This document shows, one piece after another, positions 7,201-9,681 of a stretch of 9,681 nt of DNA (position 1 is its first letter; every line of letters begins with the position of its first letter). The stretch comes from Phycisphaerales bacterium UBA5793. Lineage in GTDB: Bacteria; Planctomycetota; Phycisphaerae; Phycisphaerales; UBA5793. The stretch spans positions 1 to 9,681 of the forward strand of contig DIDT01000059.1 in the NCBI GenBank assembly GCA_002418285.1, in the 5' to 3' direction. Made by a program: the position numbers and the translations under genes. The notes beneath the pieces are model-generated. The model did not search any database. It was not told the origin of the DNA and saw only the letters and a program-made list of their open reading frames with translations.

Positions 7201-8271
7201 TCAGGGCGAGATGGCCGCCGCGCCAGCGCCCACCTCATCCGGGTGGTTTGCGCAAGCTTGTTCGAAGAAAGCCCAATGGGGGACCGTCGTCCAGGAGGGA
7301 TCGAGCATCTGCTGGAGTTCATCGATCGCGGAATCGAATTCCGTGGGGCTGGTCATGAGGCGGACGCGTTCCTTGAACGGTTTGACGTGCCCGAGGCGGG
7401 TTCCGTAGGCCGCGATGCGACCGCGCATCACGATCATCGCCAGCCGATCGCCGCGGAAACGGCGCATCAGATCGAAGTGCAGGCGGATGAGGCGGATCTT
7501 TTCGAGCACGGTCGGTTCGACCGGAGACTGGCCGGCAGTGAGGCGATCGTGAATTTCGCGCAGGACCCACGGCCGCTTGATCGCGGCGCGTGCAACCATC
7601 ACGCCGGCGCACTTTGTGTGTTCGATCATGCGGACGGCGGCGGCGGGGGAGTCGATATCGCCGTTACCGATAACCGGGATCTGCCGCACCGCTGCGACGA
7701 CCTCGGCGATGCCATCGAGGTTGGCAAAACCCTTGAAGCGCTGTGCGGTGGTGCGGCCGTGGATCGTGATGAGCTGGATGCCGACTTCTTCGAGTTGTCG
7801 CGCCAGGCGCGGAGCGGTGAGTTCGCAATCGCTCCAGCCAAGACGAAGTTTGGCGGTGACGGGGATGGAGACTGATTTGACGATGGCCTCGGCCATGCGC
7901 GTGGTGCGGTCGGGATCGCACAGGAGCATGGAGCCGCCGTTGGTCTTCGTGACCTTGTCGACGGGGCAACCCATGTTGATGTCGATGAGCGTGGCGCCCT
8001 GCGATTGAGCCCACTGGGCTGCCTGACAGAACCAGTCGGGGTCGTTGCCGTAGAGCTGCACGCCGAAGGGCTGATCGTCTTCGCTGACACGGGCAATCTC
8101 GAGGCTGTCGCGATTCTGCTCGAGAATGCCACGACTGTGGAGGAGTTCGGTGTAGGTGAGTCCGGTGTGCCCCGCGGCGCGACAGACGAGCCGAAACGGC
8201 AGGTCGGTGTAGCCCGCGATTGGCGCGAGCAGCACAGGGCAATCGGTTTGGAACGGGCCGATTTGGAGCAT
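7201..8271 (-). CDS. dus: tRNA-dihydrouridine synthase (DusB/NifR3-like)
   Basis: 356 residues. FMN enzyme that reduces specific uridines in tRNA to dihydrouridine using NADPH. The TIM-barrel landmarks appear in order: LLAPIAGYTDLPFR (14-27), TELLHSRG (41-48), GVQLYG (70-75), and DINMGCPVDKVTKTNGG (97-113) with the predicted catalytic C102. These are followed by TAKLRLGW (139-146, K141), TIHGRTTAQRFKG (169-181, H171) and VIGNGDI (200-206). A helical tRNA-binding domain follows from about 250. The usual phosphate-binding GRGAxGxPW reads ARAAIKRPW (227-235) here. The frame is open to 8532, but the family begins at MLQIGPF, so the ATG at 8271 is chosen. There is no Shine-Dalgarno. A decayed REP palindrome lies 14 bases upstream and could fold in the leader. 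The sulfotransferase follows. Confidence 0.95.
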   Translation of the reverse strand: MLQIGPFQTDCPVLLAPIAGYTDLPFRLVCRAAGHTGLTYTELLHSRGILEQNRDSLEIARVSEDDQPFGVQLYGNDPDWFCQAAQWAQSQGATLIDINMGCPVDKVTKTNGGSMLLCDPDRTTRMAEAIVKSVSIPVTAKLRLGWSDCELTAPRLARQLEEVGIQLITIHGRTTAQRFKGFANLDGIAEVVAAVRQIPVIGNGDIDSPAAAVRMIEHTKCAGVMVARAAIKRPWVLREIHDRLTAGQSPVEPTVLEKIRLIRLHFDLMRRFRGDRLAMIVMRGRIAAYGTRLGHVKPFKERVRLMTSPTEFDSAIDELQQMLDPSWTTVPHWAFFEQACANHPDEVGAGAAAISP

Positions 8272-8285
8272 GGGGCAATGGTAGA

Positions 8286-8316
8286 CGTTTGACGGCGACG
8301 CATGCGTCGCGGGTCG
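8286..8316. repeat. Decayed REP-like palindrome in front of dus
   Basis: Bases 8286-8310 match the first 25 bases of the REP palindrome that starts at 9011 at 23 of 25 positions; GA replaces AG at 8291-8292. The 16-base core GCGACGCATGCGTCGC (8295-8310) is intact. The right arm has diverged, leaving only GAC/GTC pairing (8291-8293 with 8313-8315) beyond the core. Confidence 0.75.
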
Positions 8317-8339
8317 CGTTGCGCGATCTTGACCAGGTT

Positions 8340-8609
8340 CTAAAGCAGCCGCAAGAGATCTTGGTACCAGAGATTGAACATCCCCAGCGACAGCACAAAC
8401 GCAATCCAGAGCAGGATGCGTGCGAAATAGAGGAAACCGATTCGCAGGGGTGTTGCAAAGAGCGGACCGGTCACCATCAGCACGGCCGAAGCCCAAACAA
8501 ACGGGCTGCCCCAGTGAGTGGTATCCATGCACCCGCGCTTCGTCGTGAACGTGTCCCAGGCCGCAATCATCACAAATGCCCAGACTACGTTCATCGCGGC
8601 GCGTCGCAT
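8340..8609 (-). CDS. Small three-helix membrane protein, copy B of a tandem pair
   Basis: 89 residues from the ATG at 8609; the frame reaches a TTG at 8639. The 8609 start gives a protein of exactly the same length as the upstream paralog and aligns from residue 1. The N-terminus MRRAAMNVVWAFVMIAAWDTFT shares 14 of 22 residues with copy A, including MN, VWAF and WDTxT. Three hydrophobic segments are visible at about 6-19, 34-54 and 62-82, with ILLW near the third. No soluble domain or known family is recognised. No clear ribosome binding site. It lies 84 bases downstream of copy A and 68 bases upstream of dus on the same strand. The first 60 bases of the reading region (8341-8400) are 30/60 GC, below the 39/60 counted at 7801-7860 in dus. 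Integral inner-membrane protein, function unknown. Confidence 0.62.
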   Translation of the reverse strand: MRRAAMNVVWAFVMIAAWDTFTTKRGCMDTTHWGSPFVWASAVLMVTGPLFATPLRIGFLYFARILLWIAFVLSLGMFNLWYQDLLRLL

Positions 8610-8693
8610 CGATTCTGCCAATTCACATTGACGCTTCAACGAGGTTAATCCGTCGCCTCGCCTATGGGAAGAGCGGTCGGGACTTTGAACTTT

Positions 8694-8963
8694 CTACCGT
8701 GCTCCCGGTGAGAGCATGACGGACAATCGCAAATGAAACCAGAGCAGGATACAGAGAAGCATGATCCAAGCGAGCATTCCCATCATCTGCTCGGCTGCGG
8801 TGCGGCCGGGCTTGGTTACTCGGTTGGTGAAAGGAATGGCCCACGCTGCACTGAGAACCACAAGATCCAGGGGATTCATGAGTTCAAAGCGCCTTGCTGT
8901 AACCGTGTCCCAGAGCGCGATGATGAGGAACGCCCAGACGATGTTCATCAGCAGTCGGGTCAC
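8694..8963 (-). CDS. Small three-helix membrane protein, copy A of a tandem pair
   Basis: 89 residues from a GTG at 8963; an ATG five codons later (8948) is the alternative. The N-terminus reads (M)TRLLMNIVWAFLIIALWDTVT, clearly paralogous to copy B. Both keep MN-(I/V)-VWAF, IA-x-WDT-x-T and an ILLW near the third helix, while the middle has diverged. Hydrophobic segments are at about 6-18, 32-45 and 60-82, with a basic loop (NRVTKPGRTAAEQ) between the last two. There is no known domain. The upstream gap holds a 12-base palindrome (8972-8983) ending 8 bases before the GTG, and then the REP palindrome. GC is lower than in neighbouring genes (33/60 at 8821-8880). That two diverged paralogs both keep an open frame of exactly 89 codons argues that they are real, expressed genes. 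Confidence 0.62.
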   Translation of the reverse strand: MTRLLMNIVWAFLIIALWDTVTARRFELMNPLDLVVLSAAWAIPFTNRVTKPGRTAAEQMMGMLAWIMLLCILLWFHLRLSVMLSPGAR

Positions 8964-8971
8964 GCGGGATT

Positions 8972-8983
8972 ATTCGTACGAAT
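8972..8983. promoter_or_regulatory. 12-base palindrome before copy A
   Basis: ATTCGTACGAAT is a perfect palindrome ending 8 bases before the GTG at 8963. Its size and place fit an operator or a stem near the ribosome site. Nothing in the window identifies a binding protein, and chance is possible. Confidence 0.25.
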
Positions 8984-9009
8984 GAGGCGTCAGGTTTCGG
9001 CAGTCATTG

Positions 9010-9045
9010 TCGTTTAGCGGCGACGCATGCGTCGCCGCTAAACGA
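9010..9045. repeat. REP palindrome, left copy (36-bp perfect)
   Basis: The half TCGTTTAGCGGCGACGCA (9010-9027) is followed directly by its exact reverse complement (9028-9045). It can form a 16-bp stem with a CATG loop. It ends 20 bases before the transposase ATG. It lies 46 bases upstream of the divergent small membrane gene, so it separates the two units. Confidence 0.92.
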
Positions 9046-9065
9046 TTCGGCGTAAAGTGGTATGT

Positions 9066-9653
9066 ATGGTGCTGGCGTATCACACGATTCTCAGCGCGTA
9101 TGGGTTCTGGTTGCTGAACGATCCGCGCGGGTCGTGGTCGGAGGTGGTGCGTGTGTTTGAGTTGCGGCGATTTGGACCTGCGACGAAAGTCAGCACTAGA
9201 AGATCGGTTGCGGATGCCCCGCATGATCATGTGCAGCGACAGGCGGCGAAGCGAGCGCTGGTGCGTCGACCGGTGCGGTTCACGGGGGCGCTGGCGAAGT
9301 CAGTTGCCAAGGGATTCGGGGTCGCCGCGGTCGAGAATGGGTATTCGATTCTGGCGTGTACGATATTGCCGGATCATGTTCATTACATTGCGGCGCGTCA
9401 TGTGAAGACGGCTGAGGGCATCGCAGCGCATTTGAAGGCGGCAGCGAGTCGGCAGTTGACGGTGGACGGGTTGCATCCGTTTGGCGCTCAGCCGCTGCCG
9501 AGCGGGCGGTTGCCGTCGCCGTGGGCGCGCGGGGCGTGGCATGTGTTTTTGAACACGGAAGCCACAGTGACGCGGGCGATTCGGTACGTTGAAGAGAATC
9601 CGGTGAAGGCGGGGTTACCGCGACAACAGTGGTCGTTTGTAAGACCAATGTAG
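9066..9653 (+). CDS. REP-associated tyrosine transposase (RAYT, Y1_Tnp/IS200-like)
   Basis: 195 residues from the ATG at 9066; a GTG at 9057 in frame is the alternative. The HUH motif is ILPDHVH (H104, H106), normally the metal ligands of the single-strand nuclease. The C-terminal signature AIRYVEENPVKAGL (171-184) carries the Y-x3-NP pattern of RAYTs, so Y174 is the likely nucleophile or lies next to it. The conserved WARGAW precedes it at 153-158. The N-terminus (LAYHTILSAYGFWLLNDPRGSW) and PATK (38-41) resemble a RAYT subgroup I associate with planctomycetes. All expected motifs are present and the frame is unbroken, so it is probably functional. It sits 20 bases after one REP palindrome and 8 bases before another. 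No clear promoter or Shine-Dalgarno is seen, and the palindrome in its leader could limit expression. Confidence 0.88.
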   Translation: MVLAYHTILSAYGFWLLNDPRGSWSEVVRVFELRRFGPATKVSTRRSVADAPHDHVQRQAAKRALVRRPVRFTGALAKSVAKGFGVAAVENGYSILACTILPDHVHYIAARHVKTAEGIAAHLKAAASRQLTVDGLHPFGAQPLPSGRLPSPWARGAWHVFLNTEATVTRAIRYVEENPVKAGLPRQQWSFVRPM

Positions 9654-9660
9654 CGCCTGC

Positions 9661-9681
9661 ACGTTTAGCGGCGACGCATGC
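9661..9681. repeat. REP palindrome, right copy, cut by window end
   Basis: Bases 9662-9681 are identical to 9011-9030 of the left copy (20 of 20), running through the palindrome centre GCATGC to the last base of the window. It begins 8 bases after the transposase stop. The right arm lies outside. Confidence 0.85.

Larger units (their letters stand above)
9010..9681 (+). mobile_element. REP-RAYT-REP element (REPtron-like), right end beyond window
   Basis: A Y1/HUH transposase gene is bracketed by two copies of one palindrome: one starting 56 bases before the ATG, one starting 8 bases after the stop. In RAYT systems the transposase recognises and handles such palindromes as single-stranded DNA, and palindrome copies spread around the genome. 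The right palindrome is cut by the window edge, so its symmetry and what follows cannot be seen. No target duplication is recognisable. Confidence 0.8.

Noticed and set aside
8272..8532. N-terminal extension of dus by 87 codons
   Set aside because: It crosses the REP copy and copy B of the membrane pair. The Dus fold begins at MLQIGPF.
1..9681. tRNA, rRNA, CRISPR array, riboswitch or phage genes
   Set aside because: I saw no cloverleaf, no regularly spaced direct repeats and no phage or defence hallmark genes. The only repeat family found is the REP palindrome.

Overview
The window reads as a chromosomal segment of a GC-rich Gram-negative-type bacterium. The best guess is a planctomycete, possibly class Phycisphaerae. 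That guess is an inference from three things: exported and lipoprotein genes with unknown products, a zinc-ribbon/GYF-like membrane protein, and a Y1 transposase whose N-terminus resembles a subgroup I associate with planctomycetes. No rRNA or marker gene is present to confirm it.

Left part (1-2856): three minus-strand genes. These are a secreted protein with tandem beta-type repeats that runs off the left edge, a bacterial PH-domain (YdbS/DUF304-like) membrane protein, and hypoxanthine phosphoribosyltransferase (hpt). hpt overlaps the PH-domain gene by 4 bases, so the two are probably translationally coupled. A plus-strand lipoprotein gene diverges from hpt.

Middle part (2889-6214): a minus-strand exported parvulin/SurA-like protein whose PPIase domain has lost its usual histidines. 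Diverging from it is a plus-strand pair: a zinc-ribbon/GYF-like single-pass protein followed by a five-helix membrane protein of unknown function with an ambiguous start. A good sigma70-type promoter for the parvulin gene lies in the divergent gap.

Right part (6239-9681): on the minus strand, a tRNA-dihydrouridine synthase (dus) gene is followed 20 bases later by a PAPS-type sulfotransferase. Upstream of dus are two tandem small membrane-protein genes, both exactly 89 codons, that are recognisable paralogs. Beyond them a plus-strand REP-associated tyrosine transposase (RAYT, Y1/HUH) is tightly bracketed by copies of a perfect GC-rich palindrome. A third, decayed copy of the palindrome lies 14 bases in front of dus. 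The palindromes therefore delimit two adjacent units: the small-membrane-protein pair and the transposase.

Most of the window is ordinary housekeeping and envelope genes. The unusual part is the REP/RAYT element and the paralogous, lower-GC cassette beside it (about 8286-9681).
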